The notes under the pieces are model-generated. The model had not been told where the DNA came from, searched no databases, and worked only from the letters and a program-made list of their open reading frames with translations. The position numbers were made by a program, and so were the translations under genes. Shown here piece after piece: positions 36,149-45,955 of a DNA stretch of 47,464 nt (position 1 is its first letter; each line of letters starts with the position of its first letter). Location: positions 1 to 47,464 of the forward strand of contig JAKOVL010000188.1 of assembly GCA_029782095.1 (NCBI GenBank), read 5' to 3'. The stretch comes from Bacillota bacterium. Lineage in GTDB: Bacteria; Bacillota; Dethiobacteria; DTU022.

Positions 36149-36300
36149 GCCACTGCGCTCTCCTTTCTCTCCCTCCTGTTCTCCACGGCCCGTCCAGTAG
36201 GCTGATGCGAAGTTGAGGCCGGCCTGATCTGTATAAAGCACATCTACAGAGGTTAATACTAAAATTTAACACGGGTGCATAATTTTAAAAGGAGGGAGAG

Positions 36301-36594
36301 ATGGTGCTAAAAAAAATCGGAAAAATTGTTTCAAATTTTTCTGCATTTTTCTTCCCGGCAGAGGAAAACGTGCCGGAGCAGCAGCAAGATCATGACAGCT
36401 ACTACCGGGTTGTGGAGCAAGCCCGCCGTCAGTGGCATGATGCCAGGCAGCGCTTTGATCAGGTGTCCGATCCCGATTTAGTGGACAGCGCTATCTTTGA
36501 CATTGAAGCAGCCGAAAAGCGTTATATTTACCTTTTGAAAAAAGCCAGGGAAGAAAAAGAAGGTACAACTGAACGCTCTCCTTCACGTAGTTAA
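36301..36594 (+). CDS. yaaL: DUF2508 (YaaL-like) protein
   Basis: The 97-residue protein has the DUF2508 features: a variable basic/hydrophobic N-terminus, then an acidic helical region YYRVVEQARRQWHDARQRFD and DLVDSAIFDIEAAEKRYIYLLKKA. Function is unknown. As in B. subtilis it directly precedes bofA. AGGAGGG (36290-36296) serves ATG 36301, or GTG 36304 with slightly better spacing. Confidence 0.85.
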   Translation: MVLKKIGKIVSNFSAFFFPAEENVPEQQQDHDSYYRVVEQARRQWHDARQRFDQVSDPDLVDSAIFDIEAAEKRYIYLLKKAREEKEGTTERSPSRS

Positions 36595-36617
36595 ATTTAA
36601 ATGAAAGGAGCATGGCG

Positions 36618-36893
36618 ATGCCGGTCTTGCCGGATTGGAATGTCATTGCTGCGGTGATATTTGGCCTATTCGTGCTATATTTTATTTCGAGGCTCTTCCT
36701 CAAGCCGCTAAAAGTTGTTTTCTATGGCCTGCTTCATTTAGTGGCAGGAGGCGCTGTCATCTTTCTATACAACCTTCTCGGTCCCCTATGGGGTGTGACG
36801 ATCGGCTTTAATGTCATTAGTGCCCTTATTGTGGGGTTAATGGGGCTGCCCGGCCTGGGCATGCTCATTGCCTTGCAGTATGTTTTAAGTTAG
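36618..36893 (+). CDS. bofA: Pro-sigma-K processing inhibitor BofA
   Basis: BofA sits in the outer forespore membrane and holds the SpoIVFB protease inactive until sigma-K is needed. The 91-residue protein has two hydrophobic spans (about residues 8-28 and 33-52) and the conserved C-terminal GFNVISALIVGLMGLPGLGMLIAL. ATG 36618 is seven bases after AAAGGAG (36604-36610); the ATG at 36612 is too close. Its presence supports an endospore-forming host. Confidence 0.93.
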   Translation: MPVLPDWNVIAAVIFGLFVLYFISRLFLKPLKVVFYGLLHLVAGGAVIFLYNLLGPLWGVTIGFNVISALIVGLMGLPGLGMLIALQYVLS

Positions 36894-37038
36894 TTTTTAA
36901 TAAACACGACATATCTCTCAAATAGCCCGGTTTTTATGATTTATAATTTGTTTGCCGCTGATGCTAATAACCGGGTATTTTCTTGTACCTGAACGGGGAA
37001 AATCAAAATGATGATCTTGTTTTAAAGGAGCCATTGCG

Positions 37039-38121
37039 ATGTTGCAAAACGCCCGGGATGAACAGAGAGCGTTTATGACCGGAAACGAAGTGGTGGCCCG
37101 GGCAGCCCTTGCTGCCGGAGCGGAATACATGTTTGGCTATCCCATTACTCCGCAAAATGAGATCATGCATTATTGGGGCCGCCTGGCGTCCCGTTATCAA
37201 CGGGGTTTTCTGCAGACCGAAGACGAGCTGTCCGCCGGTTTTGCCTGCCTGGGAGCTGTGCTCAGGGGCAAGATTGCCTTTTCAGCCACGGCGGGGCCCG
37301 GCACAGTTCTTTTCCAGGAGCCTCTTTCCATGGCCGAAATGATGCGCCTGCCGGTGGTTGTTATCGTTCAGCAGCGAGGCGGCCCATCTACCGCCACAGT
37401 TATTTATTCGCAGCAGGAAGTAACGCTGACCTGTTTTGGAGGAAACGGCGAAGGCCTGCGCCTGGTCTATTCGACAAGCAGTCATCAAGAGCTATATGAC
37501 TACACCATTAAAGCCTTCCACCAGGCCTGGCGCTACCGCTTTCCCACCTTTGTCCTGGGTGACGGCTACCAGGCCAAAATGCGCGAGGCTCTGTTCTTGT
37601 ACGATCCTGAAGCCCGGGGCATGGGTGCTGTTCCCGCCAGGCCCCTCATTGGTCAAAAAGATGCTCATGGAAATGGAGAGCTGCAGCTTCACCTGCGCAA
37701 CGCCTTCAGCGTAGAAGAAGAGTTGGCCGAAATCTTAAGAAAGCATTTATCCGATTTTGACGCAGCTGCACCTTACCTGGAAGAGCATGAATTTATCGGA
37801 GAACCGGGCGCAGATTTACTGGTCGTGGCCCATGGGATAGTGGGGCGGGCGGCCCGTGAGGCGGTTGAAGAGCTGCGCCGCGAGGGGAAGAAGGTCAATT
37901 TTTTTAGACCCTTGACCCTGCGCCCCTTTCCGGAAAAAGCATTGCAGCAGGCGCTGGCGAAAAGCAGCCGCTCCATGCTGGTGGTGGAATCTGCACAGGG
38001 GCAGTTGGGAAGGCTCTGCCGCCTGGCTTCCGGCCACGATGCGCTGCGGCGCTATGATACATTTTACCGCCCGGGTGTGGGGATTACCGCGGAAGAAATC
38101 CGGGAGGTGGTGACGCTATGA
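37039..38121 (+). CDS. korA: 2-Oxoacid:ferredoxin oxidoreductase, alpha subunit
   Basis: This is the pyrimidine-binding (domain I/II) subunit of the ThDP enzyme that oxidatively decarboxylates a 2-oxoacid to an acyl-CoA, reducing ferredoxin. The 360-residue protein has GNEVVARAALAAGAEYMFGYPITPQNEI, TEDELSAGFACLGAVLRG and the SATAGPGTVLFQEPLSMAE loop; the C-terminal transketolase-like domain is at about 240-350. Its length fits VorB/KorA-type alpha subunits rather than the longer PorA. The substrate (2-oxoglutarate, branched-chain oxoacid or pyruvate) is not resolved. It overlaps korB by ATGA. Confidence 0.88.
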   Translation: MLQNARDEQRAFMTGNEVVARAALAAGAEYMFGYPITPQNEIMHYWGRLASRYQRGFLQTEDELSAGFACLGAVLRGKIAFSATAGPGTVLFQEPLSMAEMMRLPVVVIVQQRGGPSTATVIYSQQEVTLTCFGGNGEGLRLVYSTSSHQELYDYTIKAFHQAWRYRFPTFVLGDGYQAKMREALFLYDPEARGMGAVPARPLIGQKDAHGNGELQLHLRNAFSVEEELAEILRKHLSDFDAAAPYLEEHEFIGEPGADLLVVAHGIVGRAAREAVEELRREGKKVNFFRPLTLRPFPEKALQQALAKSSRSMLVVESAQGQLGRLCRLASGHDALRRYDTFYRPGVGITAEEIREVVTL

Positions 38122-38843
38122 GCGAGCTTTCAATGCCTCGCTGCTGGAACCGGGAAAGCAAACCGCACCGCTTTTGCCCGGGATGCGGGCACGGCCTCGT
38201 GTTGAAGGCTCTGGGCATGGCCATAGATGAACTGGACTTAGCATGCCGGACTGTCTTTGCCTGCGATATTGGCTGTTCTCTTTTAGCCTGGGATTTCTTT
38301 ACCTTTCCTTCGCTGCAGACGCATCACGGCCGGACCACCCCGGTGATGGTCGGCTTGAAAAGGGCTGATCCCGGTCAGATAGCCGTGGCCTACATGGGGG
38401 ACGGGGGCGGCTACGCCATCGGCTTACAGCATTTAATTAGTGCAGCCCTGCGCGATGATCCGATTACGGTCATCCTGGTAAACAATACGGTCTATGCCAT
38501 GACCGGAGGGCAGATGGCTCCCACAACTCTGCCCGGTCAGAAAACGGAAACCTCTCCTTTCGGTCGAGATGAAGCTGATGCCGGCACGCCAATGAAAGGT
38601 CCGGAAATGTTAAAAGGGGTGATCCACCCTGATGCATATTTGGCCCGGGGCACCGTGGCCCAGGTGCTTAAGCTGAAGAAGGCTATCCGCAAGGGTTTAG
38701 AGGCCCAGATGGCCGGGCATTTTTCGTTTATTGAAGCCCTCTCCACCTGCCCGACTAACTGGCGAACCAGCGCCTCGGCCACGTGGTCGTTCCTGGAGAA
38801 AGAGATGGGCGGCTATTATAAGGTCGCAGAATTAACCCATTAA
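38118..38843 (+). CDS. korB: 2-Oxoacid:ferredoxin oxidoreductase, beta subunit
   Basis: This is the ThDP-diphosphate-binding subunit. The 241-residue protein has the N-terminal FCPGCGHGLVLKAL motif (conserved cysteines of the family) and the ThDP site YMGDGGGYAIGLQHLISAA, with the NNTVYAMTGGQMAPTT Mg-binding loop. ATG 38118 overlaps the alpha stop by four bases. The Thr-rich APTTLPGQKTETSPFGRD segment is typical of KorB/VorA subunits. Confidence 0.9.
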   Translation: MSELSMPRCWNRESKPHRFCPGCGHGLVLKALGMAIDELDLACRTVFACDIGCSLLAWDFFTFPSLQTHHGRTTPVMVGLKRADPGQIAVAYMGDGGGYAIGLQHLISAALRDDPITVILVNNTVYAMTGGQMAPTTLPGQKTETSPFGRDEADAGTPMKGPEMLKGVIHPDAYLARGTVAQVLKLKKAIRKGLEAQMAGHFSFIEALSTCPTNWRTSASATWSFLEKEMGGYYKVAELTH

Positions 38844-38865
38844 TTGCACTGCAGGAGGAAAAGAG

Positions 38866-39531
38866 ATGCATGCATGGAAAGTGGTCGTGGCCGGGGAAGG
38901 CGGGCAGGGGGTTCAGGCGCTGGCGGAGAGCCTGGCCCTGGCCGCTTTCCGCGGAGGGCTCGAGGCCCTTTACATGCCAAATTTCGGTATTGAGCAGCGC
39001 GGCGGAGTATCCCTGGCCATGGTCCAGATCTCACCTAAGGCCATTGGGGCGCCCAAGTTTCTCCTGGCCGACCTGGTGGTGGCGCTCAGTGCCCGCTCCA
39101 TAGCACGCACCCGCCAGTACCGCGGTGCCAAAACAATTTTTATTTACGACAGTTCACTGGTAAAGGCTCCCGAGATCTCCGACGAGGTGGTCGGGCTGCA
39201 GGCTTATGATACAATTGCCCCGGAAGCTTTCGCCGAACGGACCGGGTATCATGCGGGAGAACCGACAAAGGGTCCGCCCTTAGATCGCTCCATCGCTATT
39301 CCGGCCGCCGATATGGCGCGCCGGGAGCTGCATCCCCGGGTTTTTAATATGATTATTTTAGGCGCCATTGTTGCCGTGGTCAAAATAGTTGCCCTGGAGC
39401 AGGTTAAAGAAGCTTTGGAAGAGAAGCTGGAGCGCCGCTTCAAGGCTGACCCGCAGCTAAGGGAACATAACTTTCGCGCCTTAGAGCTTGGCTTTGAGCT
39501 GGTTGCCGGGCCGGTTCATACCGCCGGCTGA
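38866..39531 (+). CDS. korC: 2-Oxoacid:ferredoxin oxidoreductase, gamma subunit
   Basis: The gamma subunit contacts CoA. The 221-residue protein has the signature VVVAGEGGQGVQALAESLALAAFRGGLEA and PNFGIEQRGGVSLAMVQIS, and the C-terminal VFNMIILGAIVAVV. GGAGG precedes ATG 38866. The ferredoxin-like delta subunit gene begins 13 bases downstream. Confidence 0.9.
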   Translation: MHAWKVVVAGEGGQGVQALAESLALAAFRGGLEALYMPNFGIEQRGGVSLAMVQISPKAIGAPKFLLADLVVALSARSIARTRQYRGAKTIFIYDSSLVKAPEISDEVVGLQAYDTIAPEAFAERTGYHAGEPTKGPPLDRSIAIPAADMARRELHPRVFNMIILGAIVAVVKIVALEQVKEALEEKLERRFKADPQLREHNFRALELGFELVAGPVHTAG

Positions 39532-39544
39532 AAGGAGGCCTGTG

Positions 39545-39838
39545 ATGCCTAAAACTTTTAGCCGCCTGGAGACAAAAGGAAAAAAAGCGCTCTTCGCCGT
39601 TTCCCCGGAACTGTGCAAAGGCTGTGGCCTTTGTATCGAAAAATGCCCCTCCCAGGTTTTGGACTGGTCAACCCGCATCGGCATTTACGGGACGCCAATT
39701 GTTGAGCCGAAACGGATGGAGCGCTGCACCGGGTGCATGCTTTGCCAGTATTTTTGCCCTGATGCTGCCATCGATGTGATCCGCCGGGAGAAACCGCGGC
39801 AGCAAAAAGAGGAAGCGGGCGGCAGTAAGCCGAAATAG
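39545..39838 (+). CDS. korD: 2-Oxoacid:ferredoxin oxidoreductase, delta (ferredoxin-like) subunit
   Basis: The 97-residue protein carries two [4Fe-4S] motifs, LCKGCGLCIEKCP and RCTGCMLCQYFCP, and relays electrons from the ThDP site to soluble ferredoxin. ATG 39545 is six bases after AAAGGAGG (39531-39538), which overlaps the gamma stop; an upstream TTG in the same frame is less likely. In many such operons the delta gene comes first or second; here it is last. The C-terminus is charged (REKPRQQKEE). Confidence 0.9.
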   Translation: MPKTFSRLETKGKKALFAVSPELCKGCGLCIEKCPSQVLDWSTRIGIYGTPIVEPKRMERCTGCMLCQYFCPDAAIDVIRREKPRQQKEEAGGSKPK

Positions 39839-39850
39839 GATTCTGTTAAA

Positions 39851-40486
39851 TTAACCAGGGTATTGTTCCAGATACGCTTCCATCTCTTTAATGACCAGGG
39901 CGGGAAGATGGGCATAGTCTTCTGTGGGCAGGTATGAAGGGGCCTGCGCATCAAAAAGAATATTGGCGGAAGAAGGCAGTTCTTCGTCACCAGGCCAGAG
40001 GACGAAACTTAGGGGCACCCGTGGTAAAACCGGGATAATCATGTTCACGCCTCCGCCGGGGCCCTTGATGCCGCCCAGGGCAGCAGCCGCCCGGCAAAAG
40101 TTTTCTGGCTGCCGGCCAAAAGAGTGGAGAAAAGGTTGAATGGCCCGTCGCTGGAAAGGTACCATATAAATATCGCCGCCGGGCAGATGGCGATATGAGA
40201 TCCACCGTCCGGTTAAAGGCTTGCCGTCTGCCGTAACCAGGTAGTGCAGCATGAGGATGGAGAGATAAAGCGGCACTTCATTTCCTTCCGGGTCAAATAT
40301 TTTCCCCCCGGGGTAGGCCACGCGGTAATTGCGGCCTAGAAACTGTAGCTGCCAGAAGCGTCCTGATGGATCGTAGATTAAACCGGCGTTTTCAGCTACC
40401 TGCTCCGGTTTTAATGCGGCCAGTTGATCTAGAGCCCGGCCGTGGGCAACGTCAAGATTAAAGAAGCTGCGCTTTTTTTGAATCAC
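39851..40486 (-). CDS. DUF3786 domain protein
   Basis: The 211-residue protein has the look of DUF3786: LIYDPSGRFWQLQFLGRNYRVAYPGGKIFD, then LYLSILMLHYLVTADGKPLTGRWISYRHLPGG and a C-terminal ANILFDAQAPSYLPTEDYAHLPALVI. The family occurs mainly in anaerobes and has no known function. The start is uncertain: GTG (encoded at 40484-40486) has GGGGG five bases upstream, while the GTG six bases earlier abuts that site. It converges on korD with a 12-base gap. Confidence 0.75.
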   Translation of the reverse strand: MIQKKRSFFNLDVAHGRALDQLAALKPEQVAENAGLIYDPSGRFWQLQFLGRNYRVAYPGGKIFDPEGNEVPLYLSILMLHYLVTADGKPLTGRWISYRHLPGGDIYMVPFQRRAIQPFLHSFGRQPENFCRAAAALGGIKGPGGGVNMIIPVLPRVPLSFVLWPGDEELPSSANILFDAQAPSYLPTEDYAHLPALVIKEMEAYLEQYPG

Positions 40487-40558
40487 AGTCACCCCCGGTT
40501 TTTGCTGCTTTGATCATAACATAACCGGGCGGCAAAGGACAATCAAGAGGAATGAAAA

Positions 40559-41026
40559 ATGGGTAAAAAAGTATACCTGGTCAGCGCGTGCCTGCTGGGC
40601 TTGAGTACACGCTACGACGGCGGGCATAACCGGAACGAAAAAATTTTGCAATTTTGCAGCAGGCATTATTGCATCCCCGTTTGCCCTGAACAGCTGGGCG
40701 GTCTCCCTACGCCCCGTCCGCCTGCAGAAATTAACGGCGGCGATGGCGCAGATGTTTTAGCCCGGCGCTGCCTTGTGGTTGATCGGTTCGGCAAGGATGT
40801 AACCGGGGCTTTCCTGCAGGGCGCCCGGCAGACGCTGATGCTGGCCCGCTTATTTAACGTTGCCGGTGCCGTGCTCAAAGCGCGCAGTCCGTCCTGTGGC
40901 CTGGGGCGCATATATGATGGCACTTTCCGGGGCTGTTTGAGAGCCGGGGACGGCGTAACTGCGGCGCTTCTGAAAAAACAAGGGTACCACGTATTTAACG
41001 AAAATGAGTCAATTAACGAAAACTGA
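40559..41026 (+). CDS. DUF523 family protein
   Basis: The 155-residue protein shows the DUF523 pattern: LVSACLLGLSTRYDGGHNRN, PVCPEQLGGLPTPRPPAEI and GAVLKARSPSCGLGRIYDGTF. Conserved cysteines suggest a metal or thiol role. Function is unknown; members often stand alone or fused to DUF1722. AAGAGGA lies before ATG 40559. It is divergent from the DUF3786 gene and convergent with the hydrolase. Confidence 0.9.
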   Translation: MGKKVYLVSACLLGLSTRYDGGHNRNEKILQFCSRHYCIPVCPEQLGGLPTPRPPAEINGGDGADVLARRCLVVDRFGKDVTGAFLQGARQTLMLARLFNVAGAVLKARSPSCGLGRIYDGTFRGCLRAGDGVTAALLKKQGYHVFNENESINEN

Positions 41027-41035
41027 CCGCCGTGC

Positions 41036-41794
41036 TTAGGAAAGATTCTCCAGGAACCGGTCTACAGCACCATTTACTTCTTCCGGCGCTTCCAGCATGA
41101 CCATATGTCCTGCGCCGCTAATTTCCACCAGTTCGCCCCGGGGCAATTGCTGCAGCAGATAGCGGCTGTATTTTAGCGGGGTTAGCCGGTCTTCAGTGCC
41201 GCATATAATCAGGCTGGGCTGTGTTATGCTTGGAATCTGCTCCATAATGTCGAAGCGGTCGCAGGCAGTAAAGTCTGCCAGGAATACCGCCGGATCAACG
41301 GAGGCAATTTCCTGGGCACCCTGCTGCAGCAGCTCCGGCGTGGCCAATGAACCGTAAGCAAGTTCAGTCATGGGAGCGGGCGGAAGTCCACTGCGCAGGC
41401 TTTCCAGGATTGCGGGCGCAACCCGCAGCCGTGCGCCGGTGCCGACAAGGATTAACCCGGCCAGGCATTCAGGATAATGGAGGGCAAAATCCATGGCAAT
41501 GGCGCCGCCCAGGGAATGGCCGGCCAGGACAAAGCGGGTCAGCCTTAGGGAGCGGGCGAAAGAATAAATCCATTCCCGGTAGGTGCCAACACTGTCCGCA
41601 GGTTTTCCTGCGGAGCGGCCGTGCCCCGGGAGGTCCGGCGCCAGCAGCATGGCTGCCCCCCCCAGCCCCTTTAGCTGGTGATGCCAGTGCCGGTGGCTGC
41701 CCCCGGAGCCATGAATGAAAATCAGGGGCAGCCCTTCCCTGTTAATATTTTTGCTGTAATAGCAGCTTTCTCCGTCAACCTTTAAAAAGGGCAA
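41036..41794 (-). CDS. Alpha/beta hydrolase
   Basis: The 252-residue protein has the alpha/beta hydrolase fold: LIFIHGSGGSHRHW (oxyanion), LLAPDLPGHGRS, the nucleophile elbow LAGHSLGGAIAMDFA, and the acid and histidine of the triad in ICGTEDRLTPLKYS and ISGAGHMVMLEAP. The substrate cannot be read from sequence. The start is a TTG (encoded at 41792-41794) six bases after GGGAGGAG; a nearby ATG is out of frame. It is divergent from guaB. Confidence 0.85.
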   Translation of the reverse strand: MPFLKVDGESCYYSKNINREGLPLIFIHGSGGSHRHWHHQLKGLGGAAMLLAPDLPGHGRSAGKPADSVGTYREWIYSFARSLRLTRFVLAGHSLGGAIAMDFALHYPECLAGLILVGTGARLRVAPAILESLRSGLPPAPMTELAYGSLATPELLQQGAQEIASVDPAVFLADFTACDRFDIMEQIPSITQPSLIICGTEDRLTPLKYSRYLLQQLPRGELVEISGAGHMVMLEAPEEVNGAVDRFLENLS

Positions 41795-41878
41795 AACATC
41801 TCCTCCCTGTTGTGTAAAGATTTTCTAACCTATTCGTCTTTTGCAGTTTAACTCCTGCCCTACAGTAAATGTTTTTAA

Positions 41879-43426
<1,548 letters not shown>

Positions 43427-43439
43427 CGTTTAAACTGTT

Positions 43440-43465
43440 AAGCCGCAGGAGACCTGCGGCTTTTA
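43440..43465 (+). terminator. Rho-independent terminator of guaB
   Basis: AAGCCGCAGG (43440-43449) and CCTGCGGCTT (43453-43462) form a 10-bp stem with loop AGA, followed by TT. Confidence 0.85.
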
Positions 43466-43499
43466 AACCCGGGGAGTTGCATTCAGGCGAGGCGATATC

Positions 43500-44912
43500 A
43501 TGACCGGCGAAGGCTACAGCAGTTATCCCATTCTCGAAGCCCTGCAAAAACAGCTGCCTTCCCGCCATCGTTTTCATGTGCCCGCCCACTGTGTGCTGCC
43601 GCACCAGTACTGGAGTCGCTATGATTTAACGGAGCTTCCCGGCCTGGATTATCTCTATCAGCCCCGGGGTTGCATTGCTGCAGCGCAAGAGCTGGCTGCC
43701 TCGGTTTTCCGGGCGGGGAAAACTTTTTTTTTAGTAAACGGAAGCAGCGCCGGCCTGATCGCTTCAATTTTGGCTTTCTGCCGGCCCGGGGAAACCCTTC
43801 TTTTGGGGCGCAACAGTCATCGCTCTGTAGCGGCAGGATTAATTTTATCCGGAGCCAGGCCAAAGTTTATCCCAGTTGCGGAGGGACCCGCCGGGATACC
43901 GCTAAATATTAAAATCGCCGACGCAGCCCGCGCGCTAAAATGCTCTGCTGCTGCCCGGGGCCTGCTGGTCACCAGTCCCAACTACTGGGGCGTTGGCAGC
44001 GCTCTAACCGCTCTAACCGCTCTATTGCAGCAGCGGGGAATTCCCCTGCTCGTGGACGAAGCCCACGGGGGCCATTTTATTTTCCACGAAGCCTTTCCCG
44101 TGAGTGCGGCCCGCGCGGGAGCCACCCTTTGGGTCAATAGCGGCCATAAAACCCTGGGCGCGCTAACGCCGGGCGCTTACCTGCATGTGCGGGAGAATAT
44201 TCCGGAAATGCGGAAGCTGGAGGAGGCGCTGTCCATGCTGCAGACGGCCAGCCCTCCCTATCCTGTTTTGCTTTCTTTGGATCTGGCCAGAGGATGGCTT
44301 GAAAAATGTGGCCATAGTGCTTTTAATGCAGCGCTGGAGACCGCGATCAAGCTGAAGCGGGCCATCAGTGAATCTCGCGTTTTTCAATGCCTGGAGCAGC
44401 AAGAACTCCCTCCGGAAATGCAGTTAGATCCGCTGCGCCTCACCATCTACTGGCACAGGTTCCCATTGACCGGCTACCAGTTGTGCGAGCTTCTGCACGA
44501 GCGTGGTATTGAGATAGAGATGGCCGGCACTGCATATATAGTGGCGATGGTTCATCCCGGATTGTCGGCAGATGCAGCAACCTCGCTGCTGCGGGCCCTG
44601 CAAGATCTGGAGAAGCGTTTCGGAACCGGGAGCCCCATCCGCCCGCCGGACCCCTATCCTCTGCCCGCCCTTATACTAACTCCCCGGGAAGCCGCCACCG
44701 CAAAGACCCGGATGGTCCCGCTCCGGGAGGCGGCAGGTTTGATCGCTGCGCAGCTGGTTACCCCATTTCCTCCGGGAGTGCCGGTTCTATATCCGGGAGA
44801 ATTGATATTGCCAGAAACAATAGCCCGGTTTGAGGCTGATTTAAAGGCCGGAGTCCACTTCCAGGACCTAGCCCTTAAACCCCAGCCGCTATTGGCCGTG
44901 GTCGCAGAGTAG
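43500..44912 (+). CDS. Orn/Lys/Arg decarboxylase family PLP protein (YaaO-like)
   Basis: The 470-residue fold-type I PLP enzyme resembles the short group III amino acid decarboxylases of Firmicutes. Visible are RFHVPAHC near the start, LVNGSSAGLIASILA, LLLGRNSHRSVAAGLILSGA, the aspartate in LLVDEAHGGHF, the PLP-lysine in VNSGHKTLGALTPGAYLH, and the C-terminal TPFPPGVPVLYPGELI. The substrate (arginine, lysine or ornithine) is not known. The substrate-side motif PAHC replaces the more usual PGH[KG]. ATG 43500 follows AGGCGAGG. In B. subtilis yaaO is followed by tmk; here holB comes next. Confidence 0.85.
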   Translation: MTGEGYSSYPILEALQKQLPSRHRFHVPAHCVLPHQYWSRYDLTELPGLDYLYQPRGCIAAAQELAASVFRAGKTFFLVNGSSAGLIASILAFCRPGETLLLGRNSHRSVAAGLILSGARPKFIPVAEGPAGIPLNIKIADAARALKCSAAARGLLVTSPNYWGVGSALTALTALLQQRGIPLLVDEAHGGHFIFHEAFPVSAARAGATLWVNSGHKTLGALTPGAYLHVRENIPEMRKLEEALSMLQTASPPYPVLLSLDLARGWLEKCGHSAFNAALETAIKLKRAISESRVFQCLEQQELPPEMQLDPLRLTIYWHRFPLTGYQLCELLHERGIEIEMAGTAYIVAMVHPGLSADAATSLLRALQDLEKRFGTGSPIRPPDPYPLPALILTPREAATAKTRMVPLREAAGLIAAQLVTPFPPGVPVLYPGELILPETIARFEADLKAGVHFQDLALKPQPLLAVVAE

Positions 44913-44971
44913 ACAGGCAGGCTGGGTTATGGCTGTTCAGTGGCAAAGTTTATATGGAGAGGGTTTGATCC

Positions 44972-45955
44972 ATGCTTTGGGCCCATTTGCATGAGCAGGA
45001 ACAGATGCGCCTTGCTCTACAGGCAGATTTATTAGCTGGAACCGTCAGCCACGCTGTATTAATTACCGGCCCCTCCGGCAGCGGCAAGCGAACCTGGGGC
45101 AAAATACTGGCCCACGCTTTGCTCTGCCCGGATCGCCGTGGTGCCGAACCCTGCTTGGAATGTTCCTCCTGCCGCCTCTTTGCATCGGGCAATCATCCTC
45201 ATTTCTTTTATTTGGAGCCCAAAGGTCAAACCATAAAAATTGAACAGATTCGTGAAATTCGCGGGAAATTTTTTTTTGAGGGAGATCCCCGGGTATGCCT
45301 TATTCACCAGGCGGACCGCATGACGGCGGAAGCGTGCTCCTCTCTGCTCAAAATATTGGAAGAGCCGCCGGAAGGACTTTATTTTATTCTTTTGGCGGAG
45401 CAGCCCCACCAGCTATACAGCACCATCGTATCTCGCTGCCGCCGTTATTCCCTGCAGCCCTTGAGCCCTGCGGCCATTGCCTCCATTCTTGAACAGCGGG
45501 CGGGGATTGACCGCGCGAAGGCTTCCATTATCTCCAGAATGAGTAAAGGCCTGCCGGGGGTGGCCCTGGAAATGGCAGAGGACCCCGGATTTGAAAGCAG
45601 AATCCGGGAGGCCTCGCGCCTGGGCGCCCGGCTTTCAGCAGGAGACCTCAGGCCCCGGGAGATCCTTGAACAGGCTCTGGTTCTTTCTGAACGTGAAGAT
45701 TTAATGCCGTTTTTAGAAATGCTTTTCCTCTATTACCGGGACGGATTGGTGCAAAAACTATGCCATAATGAAGCGCTGCTGGTGAATCCCAGTCAAGATG
45801 TTTCCGCCCTGGAGAAGCTGGAGCCGCATGCGCTGGTAGCGGCCCTGGAGCTGTTGCATGCTACCCTTAAAGAGTTTAAATCAACAAATGTCAACCGCCG
45901 CCTGGCCATGGAAGGATTATTGATTCAACTCCAAAGGAGGTTTAGATATGCCTAG
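44972..45955 (+). CDS. holB: DNA polymerase III delta-prime subunit
   Basis: HolB is the stator of the clamp loader. The 327-residue protein has an AAA+ N-terminus with VLITGPSGSGKRTWGKILAH, the zinc-type cysteines CLECSSCRLF, LIHQADRMTAEACSSLLKILEEPPEG, and the SRC motif STIVSRCRRYSL. It is homologous to the DnaX encoded at 31825. GGAGAGG precedes ATG 44972. The stop overlaps ricT by eight bases. Confidence 0.95.
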   Translation: MLWAHLHEQEQMRLALQADLLAGTVSHAVLITGPSGSGKRTWGKILAHALLCPDRRGAEPCLECSSCRLFASGNHPHFFYLEPKGQTIKIEQIREIRGKFFFEGDPRVCLIHQADRMTAEACSSLLKILEEPPEGLYFILLAEQPHQLYSTIVSRCRRYSLQPLSPAAIASILEQRAGIDRAKASIISRMSKGLPGVALEMAEDPGFESRIREASRLGARLSAGDLRPREILEQALVLSEREDLMPFLEMLFLYYRDGLVQKLCHNEALLVNPSQDVSALEKLEPHALVAALELLHATLKEFKSTNVNRRLAMEGLLIQLQRRFRYA

